A DNA stretch of 64,000 nucleotides from Pteria penguin (taxonomy: Eukaryota; Mollusca; Bivalvia; Pterioida; Pteriidae), in contig CM068587.1 in the NCBI GenBank assembly GCA_035048485.1, positions 42,469,842 through 42,533,841 on the forward strand. Direction: 5' to 3'. Both the position numbers and the translations under genes were made by a program. This document shows, piece after piece, positions 52,301-63,487 of the stretch. The notes below the pieces were generated by a model. The model was not told the origin of the DNA, searched no databases, and saw only the letters and a program-made list of their open reading frames with translations. Numbering within the stretch: position 1 is the first letter of the stretch; each line of letters opens with the position of its first letter.

Positions 52301-55300
52301 AAATAGAATTACATGACATACATTCCATATTATAAAGGAGGACTTACATCTTGGTCATATTCCAGAAAAACCTCAAAGTTGACATCATTTTTGAGCACTG
52401 GATGAGCTGCTATTCTTTGTAGAAAGACCTCATGCATGGCTACAGTCTTCTTAAACGTTGCTAAGTACTCACTGAGTAATACATATAGAACAAGTCAATA
52501 CCCTAAGTGGTAGTATTTACAACTAAAATACACCAAGTATTAACAGTTACAGATAATACCTTATTCCATGACTATTAATGGCATTTGTCAAAATGCTTAT
52601 CTCATGAAACTGCAACTGTCTGGTTGGCTACAGTAGAGGTTATAAGACCTAGGCTAGGAAGATTCACTCTTCCAGTTTTCACAACTGTCTGAAAACAGTA
52701 CGTAGATGGATATCATGTCTTGTTAAAATTGTGATCCAAAAATTTCAAAGAAGTTTTCTTTTAAATGTTGAATTGTATATCTATTATGATGTGTAATGCT
52801 TTATTTTTCAATGATCTATACAGGGGGGAAACTTTGTAAGAAAATCTTAGGAGCCAAGTGGGCCCCTAACTTTTAAAATTTAGGAGCCCACTAAAATTTT
52901 CACGGGCTCACACCTTTTCAATGTACTTGTTCAGTTATACAGATGAAATTCCAGAATAATGAATGCATGTTTTGTATAAGAGATTTTAATTTATTCAAAA
53001 TACACAATTTATTCAAATTCAAATTTATTCAATGTATTCAAGGATGAAAGGGCAAGTAAACAAAATGGCCCATGTGAGTTCGTTTGGTTGCCACTTCATT
53101 CTTGATCGTTTTGAAATTGACCAATTGCATTTAATCGTAGTAGTCAAATATTCTACTAGGGATATATTGTATTGATAGAACTACCTTATCTGTACAATAT
53201 TTTCTACAGAAAAAGGAATCCTGTCCTTCCTGATAGATTTTATTAAACCTTACGCATAAATCGATAAAACGTCTATGATCGAAAAGGAAAATGAGCGAGA
53301 CCACTTTATGTATCCATCGACGCTTTTAAAATCATTCAGAACTATCTCGCACTTTACTTGAAACTTATTACGTAGGAAAAGGTTGATGTTATACAAATGA
53401 CATTTGATTGAGTGTAACAGGAACATCGCACATAAACTGCCATACTGCGATGAGCAAAGACCTCTCAATGTCTTACAAAAATTACATTCGCCAAGTGGGC
53501 AATTTCTTTTGAGATTTCACGAGCCCACACCCAAGAACTGGTCACCAATGCGAGTGGGCTAGTGGAAAGTTTCCCCCCTGTCTATAGTAGAATTCTTAAA
53601 AATAAAATACAAGAAGAAGACTTAAGACTGAAAGACAATGACTGAATGCCTAAATGAAATGACTTGTACAAAAATTTCTCACGCTTCTAATTCTTGCTTC
53701 ATTTTAGTGAATTCTTCCTTGGTCATTGTTCCTTCTCCTTCTCCAAGTTTTTGCAATTTCTCCCTTGAGGCATCAAAATCTGGGCGTGGTGGAGAAGGAG
53801 GTATCTATAAAAAGTCAGAATCTTTTGTTAAATATAGTTTTTATGTTAGTAAAGAATATACTATGTGAAATATCTACTACAGATATCACATTATGTTGAT
53901 GACTTTATATTTATCATGTTTCACACACAATCCATTACACTCTCATCTGTCATTGTAGACTATCATGTACACAATAGTAGATTCTATACCCAGTATTCAC
54001 CACATCAGTATCTGTTGTTAATGATATTACTGAATCTATGATACTTCTGTACTTGTGTTAGTTCAAATATCAATTAAACATTTGGTTTAAACATTATTTA
54101 TTAATAACATATATACATAAACAATCAACAATTAAGAACTATCAGGATTTGGCAACAAGATGGGAATCTTATAAGTTATGTTAAGCCATCTCTTGGACAA
54201 CATATATGACTTACAGGAACAAAACAAGAGAGCAGACAGTATACATTTAGCTGTAACAGTTACATACACTTCTGGCAGATATGATATTTATTCGCTGCGA
54301 TACATTCTGTTGATAAATCTACATTCCTATGATGCTGTTTTTAGGTTAATTATTCACCTACATCAGAAACCTAAAGAGTCACTGAAGTCAAAGATTCACA
54401 TTATCTCATCTAACTTGACCTCCTACCTATCTATAGCAAGTCAGCAGCAAACCTAACAAGCCCATTCAGTGACAAACAGCCATTCAGTGACAATCAGATA
54501 TCCTGTATCAGGATACTTACTATAATGCCAGCATACTCTTCATTCTCGACATATCTATCATTCAGTGACAATCAGATATCCTGTATCAGGATACTTACTA
54601 TAATGCCAGCATACTCTTCATTCTCTACATATCTATCATTCAGTGACAATCAGATATACTGTATCAAGATACTTACTATAATGCCAGCATACTCTTCATT
54701 CTCGACATATCTATCATTCAGTGACAATCAGATATCCTGTATCAGGATACTTACTATAATGCCAGCATACTCTTCATTCTCGACATATCTATCATTCAGT
54801 GACAATCAGATATCCTGTATCAGGATACTTACTATAATGCCAGCATACTCTTCATTCTCTACATATCTATCATTCAGTGACAATCAGATATCCTGTATCA
54901 GGATACTTACTATAATGCCAGCATACTCTTCATTCTCGACATATCTATCATTCAGTGACAATCAGATATCCTGTATCAGGATACTTACTATAATGCCAGC
55001 ATACTCTTCATTCTCGACATATCTATCATTCAGTGACAATCAGATATCCTGTATCAGGATACTTACTATAATGCCAGCATACTCTTCATTCTCTACATAT
55101 CTATCATTCAGTGACAATCAGATATACTGTATCAGGATACTTACTATAATGCCAGCATACTCTTCATTCTCCACATATTTATCATTCAGTGACAATCAGA
55201 TATACTGTATCAGGATACTTACTATAATGCCAGCATACTCTTCATTCTCTACATATCTATCATTCAGTGACAATCAGATATCCTGTATCAGGATACTTAC

Positions 55301-58300
55301 TATAATGCCAGCATACTCTTCATTCTCGACATATCTATCATTCAGTGACAATCAGATATCCTGTATCAGGATACTTACTATAATGCCAGCATACTCTTCA
55401 TTCTCGACATATCTATCATTCAGTGACAATCAGATATCCTGTATCAGGATACTTACTATAATGCCAGCATACTCTTCATTCTCGACATATCTATCATTCA
55501 GTGACAATCAGATATACTGTATCAGGATACTTACTATAATGCCAGCATACTCTTCATTCTCGACATATCTATCATTCAGTGACAATCAGATATCCTGTAT
55601 CAGGATACTTACTATAATGCCAGCATACTCTTCATTCTTCATTCTCTACATATCTATCATTCAGTGACAATCAGATTTCCTGTATCAGGATACTTACTAT
55701 AATGCCAGCATACTCTTCATTCTCTACATATCTATCATTCAGTGACAATCAGATATCCTGTATCAGGATACTTACTATAATGCCAGCATACTCTTCATTC
55801 TCTACATATCTATCATTCAGTGACAATCAGATATACTGTATCAGGATACTTACTATAATGCCAGCATACTCTTCATTCTCGACATATCTATCATTCAGTG
55901 ACAATCAGATATACTGTATCAGGATACTTACTATAATGCCAGCATACTCTTCATTCTCTACATATCTATCATTCAGTGACAATCAGATATCCTGTATCAG
56001 GATACTTACTATAATGCCAGCATACTCTTCATTCTCTACATATCTATCATTCAGTGACAATCAGATATACTGTATCAGGATACTTACTATAATGCCAGCA
56101 TACTCTTCATTCTCTACATATCTATCATTCAGTGACAATCAGATATCCTGTATCAGGATACTTACTATAATGCCAGCATACTCTTCATTCTCTACATATC
56201 TATCATTCAGTGACAATCAGATATACTGTATCAGGATACTTACTATAATGCCAGCATACTCTTCATTCTCTACATATCTATCATTCAGTGACAATCAGAT
56301 ATCCTGTATCAGGATACTTACTATAATGCCAGCATACTCTTCATTCTCGACATATCTATCATTCAATGACAATCAGATATACTGTATCAGGATACTTACT
56401 ATAATGCCAGCAAACTCTTCATTCTCTACATATCTATCATTCAGTGACAATCAGATATACTGTATCAGGATACTTACTATAATGCCAGCATACTCTTCAT
56501 TCTCTACATATCTATCATTCAGTGACAATCAGATATCCTGTATCAGGATACTTACTATAATGCCAGCATACTCTTCATTCTCTACATATCTATCATTCAG
56601 TGACAATCAGATATCCTATATCAGGATACTTACTATAATGCCAGCATACTCTTCATTCTCGACATATCTATCATTCAGTGACAATCAGATATCCTGTATC
56701 AGGATACTTACTATAATGCCAGCATACTCTTCATTCTCGACATATCTATCATTCAGTGACAATCAGATATACTGTATCAGGATACTTACTATAATGCCAG
56801 CATACTCTTCATTCTCTACATATCTATCATTCAGTGACAATCAGATATACTGTATCAGGATACTTACTATAATGCCAGCATACTCTTCATTCTCGACATA
56901 TCTATCATTCAGTGACAATCAGATATCCTGTATCAGGATACTTACTATAATGCCAGCATACTCTTCATTCTTCATTCTCTACATATCTATCATTCAGTGA
57001 CAATCAGATTTCCTGTATCAGGATACTTACTATAATGCCAGCATACTCTTCATTCTCGACATATCTATCATTCAGTGACAATCAGATATACTGTATCAGG
57101 ATACTTACTATAATGCCAGCATACTCTTCATTCTCTACATATCTATCATTCAGTGACAATCAGATATACTGTATCAGGATACTTACTATAATGCCAGCAT
57201 ACTCTTCATTCTCTACATATCTATCATTCAGTGACAATCAGATATCCTGTATCAGGATACTTACTATAATGCCAGCATACTCTTCATTCTCTACATATCT
57301 ATCATTCAGTGACAATCAGATATACTGTATCAGGATACTTACTATAATGCTAGCATACTCTTAATTCTCCTCATATCTATCATTCAGTGACAATCAGATA
57401 TCCTGTATCAGGATACTTACTATAATGCCAGCATACTCTTCATTCTCGACATATCTATCATTCAGTGACAATCAGATATCCTGTATCAGGATACTTACTA
57501 TAATGCCAGCATACTCTTCATTCTCGACATATCTATCATTCAGTGACAATCAGATATACTGTATCAGGATACTTACTATAATGCCAGCATACTCTTCATT
57601 CTCCACATATTTATCATTCAGTGACAATCAGATATACTGTATCAGGATACTTACTATAATGCCAGCATACTCTTCATTCTCTACATATCTATCATTCAGT
57701 GACAATCAGATATCCTGTATCAGGATACTTACTATAATGCCAGCATACTCTTCATTCTCTACATATCTATCATTCAGTGACAATCAGATATCCTGTATCA
57801 GGATACTTACTATAATGCCAGCATACTCTTCATTCTCTACATATCTATCATTCAGTGACAATCAGATATCCTGTATCAGGATACTTATTATAATGCCAGC
57901 ATACTCTTCATTCTCGACATATCTATCATTCAGTGACAATCAGATATCCTGTATCAGGATACTTACTATAATGCCAGCATACTCTTCATTCTCTACATAT
58001 CTATCATTCAGTGACAATCAGATATCCTGTATCAGGATACTTACTATAATGCCAGCATACTCTTCATTCTCTACATATCTATCATTCAGTGACAATCAGA
58101 TATACTGTATCAGGATACTTACTATAATGCCAGCATACTCTTCATTCTCGACATATCTATCATTCAGTGACAATCAGATATCCTGTATCAGGATACTTAC
58201 TATAATGCCAGCATACTCTTCATTCTCGACATATCTATCATTCAGTGACAATCAGATATCCTGTATCAGGATACTTATTATAATGCAAGCATACTCTTCA

Positions 58301-58545
58301 TTCTCGACATATCTATCATTCAGTGACAATCAGATATCCTGTATCAGGATACTTACTATAATGCCAGCATACTCTTCATTCTCGACATATCTATCATTCA
58401 GTGACAATCAGATATCCTGTATCAGGATACTTACTATAATGCCGGCATACTCTTCATTCTCGACATATCTGTCATGAAGCCAAAGGAACTCTTCATGTTG
58501 TCGCACTACAGAAAACTCCCCTTCCTTAAATCGGGATAAAGTTGT
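45982..58545 (-). CDS. SNX6: Sorting nexin of the SNX5/SNX6 type (11 exons, 5' end missing)
   Basis: Exons in order, each given from low to high coordinate: 58435-58545, 53683-53804, 52348-52471, 50655-50750, 50410-50515, 49104-49179, 48691-48730, 48287-48469, 47308-47371, 46286-46371, 45982-46035. They join into 353 residues. Vertebrate SNX5/SNX6 have about 404-406, so roughly 55 N-terminal residues are missing. Residues 1-40 are the C-terminal part of the PX domain ([28 protein letters not shown]). A conserved linker follows ([17 protein letters not shown]), then the BAR domain from about residue 80 to the end ([30 protein letters not shown]). By family knowledge, SNX5/6 proteins pair with SNX1/2 on endosome membranes in retromer-linked (ESCPE-1) sorting and tubulate membrane through the BAR domain. 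Invertebrates usually have one gene for vertebrate SNX5, SNX6 and SNX32, so the choice of symbol is nominal. Confidence 0.93.
46286..46371 (-). CDS. SNX6: Sorting nexin exon (residues 308-336)
   Basis: Acceptor ATTTTCAG, donor AGA|GTGAGT. Encodes [20 protein letters not shown] and ELKHAR, a well-conserved part of the BAR domain. Confidence 0.93.
46372..47307. other. Intron with a two-module dispersed repeat
   Basis: About 46530-46830 contains two modules of roughly 190 bp (TTTGACCTTG..AAAATCAA.AGGATTC and CATAAGAAATAAGTGT). The rest is featureless. Confidence 0.5.
47308..47371 (-). CDS. SNX6: Sorting nexin exon (residues 287-308)
   Basis: Acceptor TTTTACAG, donor AAAG|GTAAAC. Encodes [20 protein letters not shown]; the adjacent cysteines are also present in the vertebrate proteins. 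Confidence 0.93.
47372..48286. other. Intron with the end of a terminal-hairpin element
   Basis: On the - strand, CTTAAGTG...CACTTAA, then ACCTCTTGTTT, ends at about 47868. This is the right-end signature of the elements described elsewhere. The body may extend to about 48130; its other end was not found. Confidence 0.45.
48287..48469 (-). CDS. SNX6: Sorting nexin exon (residues 226-286)
   Basis: Acceptor ATTTTACAG, donor CAG|GTTAGA. Encodes [20 protein letters not shown], then [20 protein letters not shown]. The strongest match to the SNX5/6 BAR domain. Confidence 0.96.
48691..48730 (-). CDS. SNX6: Sorting nexin exon (residues 212-225)
   Basis: A 40-nt exon with acceptor ATTTACAG and donor AGA|GTAAGT. 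Encodes [13 protein letters not shown], matching the LKVAELFEKLRK region of the vertebrate proteins. Confidence 0.9.
49104..49179 (-). CDS. SNX6: Sorting nexin exon (residues 187-212)
   Basis: Acceptor TATTTCAG, donor AA|GTAAAT. Encodes [20 protein letters not shown] and TELDK. Confidence 0.91.
49263..49326. repeat. (TAA)n microsatellite
   Basis: About 20 AAT/TAA triplets with one interruption, about 85 bp upstream of an acceptor of the - strand gene. Confidence 0.95.
49545..49930. repeat. Minisatellite, about 41-bp unit
   Basis: About nine diverged copies of TGACATATGACTCAAGATAA plus CTGAACTAGTGTTCTACACCA. Intronic. Confidence 0.88.
50130..50229. repeat. Perfect foldback, 38-bp arms
   Basis: The left arm (50130-50167) and right arm (50192-50229) are exact reverse complements, starting GTTATTAGGTTTGTTACTGA. 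The 24-bp loop has a further TGGG/CCCA pair. Whole length 100 bp. Confidence 0.95.
50410..50515 (-). CDS. SNX6: Sorting nexin exon (residues 152-187)
   Basis: Acceptor GTATTGCAG, donor AAAA|GTAAGT. Encodes [20 protein letters not shown], then [10 protein letters not shown]. Conserved BAR segment. Confidence 0.95.
50655..50750 (-). CDS. SNX6: Sorting nexin exon (residues 120-151)
   Basis: Acceptor TGTTTACAG, donor AAG|GTAAAT. Encodes [20 protein letters not shown] and [11 protein letters not shown]; the amphipathic start of the BAR region. Confidence 0.94.
51384..51518. repeat. Foldback, 48-bp arms with one mismatch
   Basis: Arms 51384-51431 and 51471-51518 are reverse complements (outer end TGTTTTACAAAAACTGACAG) except for one C/T difference in TAT[C/T]GGCTAAT. 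The loop adds GTTTCA/TGAAAC and a GGCTTAAGCC palindrome. Confidence 0.93.
51602..52303 (-). mobile_element. Terminal-hairpin repeat element, type 6
   Basis: On the - strand it begins with a GC-rich hairpin (GCCCCC...ATGGC loop...GGGGGC near 52271-52296). It holds four diverged modules of about 150-190 bp (TTTTTGACAGAGTTATTGCC, then TGAACATAGAAAATTTC-like). It ends with the perfect stem GTGTCG CAC CGACAC, then ATTCTAGTTTTC. Confidence 0.68.
52348..52471 (-). CDS. SNX6: Sorting nexin exon (residues 78-119)
   Basis: Acceptor TTACTCAG, donor GAT|GTAAGT. Encodes [20 protein letters not shown], then [10 protein letters not shown], a close match to the family. Confidence 0.95.
52821..53580. mobile_element. 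Non-autonomous DNA transposon with 15-bp inverted ends
   Basis: The ends CAGGGGGGAAACTTT and AAAGTTTCCCCCCTG are perfect inverted repeats. TCTATA flanks both sides (52815-52820 and 53581-53586), a likely target-site duplication. Sub-terminal 'AAGTGGGC' and 'GAGCCCAC' blocks recur in inverted order. CAG-starting ends suggest a hAT-like element, but hAT normally makes 8-bp duplications. No transposase is encoded. Confidence 0.82.
53683..53804 (-). CDS. SNX6: Sorting nexin exon (residues 38-78)
   Basis: Acceptor TTATAG, donor GC|GTGAGA. Encodes [20 protein letters not shown] and [20 protein letters not shown], the hallmark PX-BAR linker of SNX5/6. Confidence 0.97.
53805..54479. other. Intron, nothing specific seen
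   Basis: AT-rich intron sequence downstream of the donor array on the - strand. The 92-codon open frame here lacks support. Confidence 0.5.
54480..58467. repeat. 78-bp minisatellite made of an exon end plus its 5' splice site
   Basis: About 50 near-identical copies. On the - strand the unit is the last 36 bases of the sorting nexin exon (AGATATGTCGAGAATGAAGA to GGCATTATA) plus the first 42 bases of its intron (GTAAGTATCCTGATACAGGA onward). Most copies keep GTAAGT; two read ATAAGT (+ strand TTATTAT near 57890 and 58280). Copies differ mainly by TCGAGA/TAGAGA and GATATC/GTATATC; two carry an extra ATTCTTC. In the exon frame each intron part contains an in-frame TGA. Frames of 350-432 codons on the + strand arise because 78 is a multiple of three. 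Confidence 0.97.
58435..58545 (-). CDS. SNX6: Sorting nexin exon, PX domain end (residues 1-37 here)
   Basis: Acceptor TTTTCAG, donor ATA|GTAAGT. Encodes [20 protein letters not shown] and the [12 protein letters not shown] end of the PX domain. It is the first exon found. The real exon has GCC and GACAGA where most array copies have GCT and GATAGA, so the exon is recognisable as the non-repeated parent. Confidence 0.95.
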
Positions 58546-61374
58546 CTGAAAATAAATGAAAGTTTTGTAATTCTGTTTTTATCTACGATTTCAAATAGTC
58601 CTGTCAATATCAGCCAAAATCAAACCATGAATTGCCACAGATGGTTTCTTTGCTAGAATATGTCTGTTATGGGTAGTTTACATTCAAAATATGGGAAAAC
58701 TAAATCCTCCTGATAATTGGGTTTCTGGGACATTATCATCGAAATCAGTGAGTTACAACATAAAAAAGGTTGATCATTCAGATCTTCGATTATAATGATA
58801 CAGAATTAAAGATTTCACAATATCCTCTTTAAAATATATATATACATGTATATATATATATATATACATGTCTCCGTGTGAGCACTACCCGATTGCCAAT
58901 TCGCTAAATGCGAATTCAAAATTGAAATGGCTAAACGTTTTTAATACATGAGTATCAATTTGGCGAATACATTTTGTAATTTAAAAAGTCAGGTTTTTTC
59001 ATTTTTTTTTCTGTTTATATCGTTAGCATAAATCATGCTCATCAAAACACTTTAATTTAATTACTATTGTGATAATGAATGATGAATTGTATTGTCAGTT
59101 GTGTTATCAGTTATTTTTTCAAAATTAAATTTTCTAAAATTCTAAGTAAATGTATAAGTTGTTTTGTCTTTGTATACATGGCTAATGAATTACACATTTG
59201 GCTACTTAATTTGTGCTTGCATTAGCCAAATGGCTATTAAACAATTTATGTACCGCTAGCACAGTGTTTATATGTACATGGGGATAAAACAACTGGAAAT
59301 TAAAAGAGAAATCTGTGAAAACTGCCATACACTTTGATATAAAAATCTTCAAGCACATTCATCCACTGTAATTCACCAAACACATCATTCTTCAAACGCT
59401 CTCACCTGTTTAATTCATAGATCTCTAACCAAGTGACTGTATTCTTAATGGACTTTGTAATGTTATTGTTTGATCATCTTTATACCCTGTCAGTCAGTAA
59501 AGGAAAGTACTTAGTACAAAGTGAACCAAGACAGCAGTATAAAGTGACCTAGAAATGCACTAAATATAAAGTAAGGACTGCACTCAAATGTATATACACA
59601 ATGTATGTAACTATTCCAGACCTGAATCTATTTTCATCTCTAACTTTTAAGAATTAATGGTTTATTGTTTATTATGTGTGTGTCTGTGTGTTGTGTGTGT
59701 GTGGGGGGAGGGGATTGTTGATGTAAGGCATTGGTAAATGGGAATGAGCTGAATAATCAACAAATACTTGCATTAAAATCCTAGTATACTAATATTCACT
59801 GACTTTTCCATGTTCTATAGTATTAGACCCAACTTTAAACCTTTCTCGTATAGACATGAAAAAGTTTATGATTGTTGTCAACATATTTAAATGATTCAGA
59901 AATAAAACAAAATTTGGATTAATATCAGATATAACTATATTTAATATTAATCAATTCATAAAAATTAAAAAATATAGATACTGCACACACACAGAATATC
60001 TATTTTTGTACTTACTGTTATCATCTTTTAATCCCCCCCCCCCCACCAACCCAAGAAAAAAAGATATACAGGTGTAATTTAAGGACTCTTATCTCAAGAA
60101 GATGAAAGAAATGGGGAAATATTTGCTATGGAGAGGACAGAGGAAATATTGAACCATCATAAATTGATAAAACCAACACCTTCATCCCATCTCCAAAAGT
60201 ATTACCTTTCGTGTAAATATCAACTCATACATGTATTAACAATCATATCTTGTCTAGTCACAAAGTATTTAATTGATAGTTTTTGTATTAATCATCACAT
60301 TTAGTACATGTTTATATTGAAAAAGAGATAACAACATTCTTCCCATGTATGTATAGTGCACAACACTTGCCTATTTATTTTACTTTGGAAAATACAAATT
60401 TTAAACGTGATTTTCTTCAATTTCAGTGTACTTATCAGGAAAATTTGAAGGTATGTGATTTTATTAATCACTTTTATGTATAACTCTTAAAATATCATTA
60501 TTATGCCTTCCTCTTTCCATCTATCAGATTCTTGCCCCTGCTTGACCTACAAACTCCTGAATTTACCAGACACTGTTTACTGTGAATGGTTTGAACTTAC
60601 AAAGGACACTGCTTAAAACAAGAACGGTTTTACTGTATGAGTGTCACAATGCACACTTAACAGATATTCACCAACAAAACACTGTTAAAGTTATGATTAT
60701 TTAATTCCTGTTTACTGAACATAGTTTAGTGTCGAGTTCAATAGATCTGACTGAGCAACGTGGCACTTTGAGCATGTTTATACCACAGCCTTTACAGATA
60801 CTGATGTAACTACCAATACATGTACAGCATAATATGATACAAATATAGTATTACCTTACTTTTTCGCTGGTATTGCTATAAAATGTTACTAGATCTTAGA
60901 ATGATCAGAGGAAATGCCAGAAATCAAGAGTCAAATTAAGATTTGAACAAAAACAAAATGTTTTAATCGGTTTAGTTTAAAATTAAATTGATCCACTGAA
61001 TTTTCTAAGTATTTGCCGCTAAAACAATACTTCGTTGATAACATAAAAGCAGTCTTGAACAAGTGAAAAGGACTTGTTTTGGCAACTGGATAATTGGAAT
61101 CTTTGGAAGTACTGTGTTAATTAAGATTCCTAATTAACAAACAATATGAATTTACAGCCGATATTTACTGAGTCAAATAGCAAATTTTACTTGAACAGCA
61201 TACAAAAGATATTTTGGCTCACTTTAAATATGAAAGAACAAAGGTAACACCAAAGACATGTAGCTGTAAAAAATGAAAAGAATGATAGTCCAAATTGCAT
61301 TAACAAATGAATATGTAACTGAACCGATATATATCTGGCTTCCAGCATTGCGCATGTTTATAGTCATAATACTA
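58546..61374. other. Upstream intron of the sorting nexin gene, no exon found
   Basis: Contains a (TA)n stretch with ACATGT palindromes near 58835-58870, a C-run near 60034 and a TGTG-rich stretch near 59680. I looked on the - strand for the missing PX-domain codons (a VKFTVHTK-like end) and did not find them. Confidence 0.5.
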
Positions 61375-61517
61375 TTAATCCAAACACGAGTCTTGTATAT
61401 GTGTCTTCATGAAACTTACATTGGTAAAGTTATGTCTTTCCATAAATTCTGATAGCTGTGCATTTTTAGACCTTATGGCATTCACATTAAAATCTCCAAG
61501 AATAATTGTTCTTTGAC
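61375..61517 (-). pseudogene. Remnant of an endonuclease/exonuclease/phosphatase domain
   Basis: About 45 residues in one frame: GQRTIILGDFNVNAIRSKNA, then LSEFMERHNFTNVS, then CLD and a stop. The GDFN motif and spacing fit the endonuclease part of LINEs or mollusc Helitrons. It is cut off at its 5' side by the SINE starting at 61519 and has no reverse transcriptase or helicase nearby. A dead fragment. Confidence 0.6.
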
Positions 61518-61518
61518 C

Positions 61519-61684
61519 AACCCGAAGCAGTGAGGGATCTTTAACGTGCCATGCCTACCATGACACGGGACCTCGGTTTTTACTGTCTCATCCGAAAGAC
61601 AGAACACCGGTGTGCCCTGGGGGGAGTTGAACCCGGGACCTCTCGATCATGAGCCGAGCACCTTATCCACTAGGCCACACCGGC
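61519..61684 (-). mobile_element. tRNA-derived SINE, head and middle only
   Basis: On the - strand, A-like TGGCCTAGTGGATAAGG and B GGGTTCAACTCC, then TGTCTTTCGGATGAGACAGT and CACGTTAAAGATCC. The tail half expected next is absent here and is instead found in reverse orientation from 61686. Confidence 0.85.
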
Positions 61685-61685
61685 T

Positions 61686-61985
61686 TCACTGCTTGGGGTG
61701 GGTCCGTTGCAAAGGTCTAAATTTGTATGCAATGCATCAGGCAAATACCGTCGCCATATAGATGAAATAATTGTGGTGACGTGAATTAACCAATCAATAT
61801 TCTACTATAAATTTATTTTTAATGACAAAGCATAACCAATCTATAAGCAACTGGCTGTTTGCTGGGGTAAACAACCTTTTACTGGTTAAACTTTTGGTAG
61901 TGGTGTAGGTAGCTGTGCTGGTTGGCAATCTTTTTATTCTCACATTTTAATTCATAAACAATAATCAAGGTTTTTCGTCTTGCCA
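61686..61985. repeat. Left arm of a 300-bp inverted repeat
   Basis: Reverse complement of about 63190-63487, with moderate divergence and small gaps. It includes the tail half of the SINE (GGGTCCGTTGCAAAGGTCTA ... GTGACGTGA) and about 190 bp of non-SINE flank (CCAATCTATAAGCAACTGG, CTTTTGGTAGTGGTG, TTTTTATTCTCA). Confidence 0.85.
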
Positions 61986-63189
61986 AATGAAAATCAAAGT
62001 TTGAGTTTGAGTAACACTCAAATGAACATGAACAGGAATTCGTTTATCAAAAGTATCAAGGACGTAGTCTGGTAAGCAATTTAGAACTAAAAGTAATCTG
62101 CCTAACGGGAGGTAACTTGTAATGTCACAATGATGTAACATTTTTAGTCGTGATAGAAAATACAATAGTAACATTCAATAATTTGTCTATTATGCATGTG
62201 TTTGTAAATTATCATGTGATATTTTAAGAGTTATTCTACTGACCAAAACTTGTTAACAACATAGCCGGTTTCGGTTGCTCTAGCAATCGACAACACTGAT
62301 ATAGATCTATATGCCGGCATATACGACATGGGAAAAGTAAAATATGAGGGCGTACTTTAAAACCAAAAAAAGCACAAGATAGTCAACTAAAAGCGAAGGC
62401 CAGTATATTTAATTATCTTGAAACAATCAAAACTAAATTTAATGAACAAGAGAGGGTTTTTATTTTTAACCCTCAGAGTGCTAATGTATTTGAAAAGGGC
62501 TGCAGATTTACGTCATGCAGCAGAGGATATGACATGACATGACATCGTCGCACCTGCTGTATATGCTGTCTGTTGAAAAGTATGGTGTCTTTGAGCCATT
62601 ATATCTCCGGACTCGTTCACAGTAGAGGCATGATTTACATATCATTAAAAAGAAGATATTCTAAACTTTTAAATAATACTACTATGTTGTTACTGACATA
62701 TTCATTGTGGGCCGGCACTAGCCGGCCCATCATTTGACATAAGTTTGGGAAAGTCGCATGCGTTTCTGCGGTACAGTAAGACCACACCCCCAGGATTTTA
62801 CACCAATGAATAAATTAGGATTTTATTCACTGCGGAGAGAGCATGTGTCACCTCTCTGACCCAGTTTGATAGATACATGTAAATGTAGTACGTTACAGCA
62901 GAGAAGTATTAAATTTGTTGGAATATTTTCTGGGGATGGGTGTTACCTAGCAATTTTTTATATTTGACGCGCTTTCTTCATAACCAAATTATTATTCGGT
63001 TGCCTTAGGGACTTTTGGTTAATATCCAATCGGAACATCATCGCCATTTTTTACAAAAATATATCTTTTTTTGCGTACGGAAATGGTCGAGTTGTAATAT
63101 TACGACTGAATAATAGTGTGATGTAAGTCCTACTAAAACTTTCAGAATACAGAATGCTGCGCTAAGAAGGACCAATTACAATTGTTTCT
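61986..63189. other. Spacer between inverted arms
   Basis: About 1.2 kb without recognised genes. It has a CpG-containing palindrome GGGCCGGC ACTA GCCGGCCC (62709-62728) and a repeated GACATGACAT near 62530. Confidence 0.45.
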
Positions 63190-63487
63190 TCTGGCAAGAC
63201 GATAAACCTTAATTAGTGTTTATAAATTGAAACTTGAGAATAAAAAGATTACCCACCAGCACGGTCACACCACTACCAAAAGTTTACCAGTGAAGTGTTG
63301 GCTACCTCAGAAAACCTCAAGTTGCTTATAGATTGGTTGTGTTTTGTTGTTAAAAATAAATAGTGGGTTAATTGATTAATTATAGTTTCACGTCACTCCA
63401 CGACTATTTCACGTACATGGTGACGGTATCTACCTGATGCATTGCATAGAAATTTATACCACTGTAACGGACCCTCCCGAAGAAGTG
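63190..63487. repeat. Right arm of a 300-bp inverted repeat
   Basis: Pairs with 61686-61985. Shared blocks include GGCAAGACGA, CACTACCAAAAGTTTACCAG, GTTGCTTATAGATTGGTT and the SINE tail. Confidence 0.85.

Noticed and set aside
54525..58477. Long + strand open frames (350-432 codons) of a 26-residue repeat
   Set aside because: They run through the 78-bp donor array, antisense to the sorting nexin gene. They stay open only because the unit length is divisible by three and lacks a stop in that frame.
62709..62728. GGGCCGGC palindrome as a promoter or CpG island core
   Set aside because: It is short and isolated; no surrounding CpG enrichment or start-site signal to support a promoter call.
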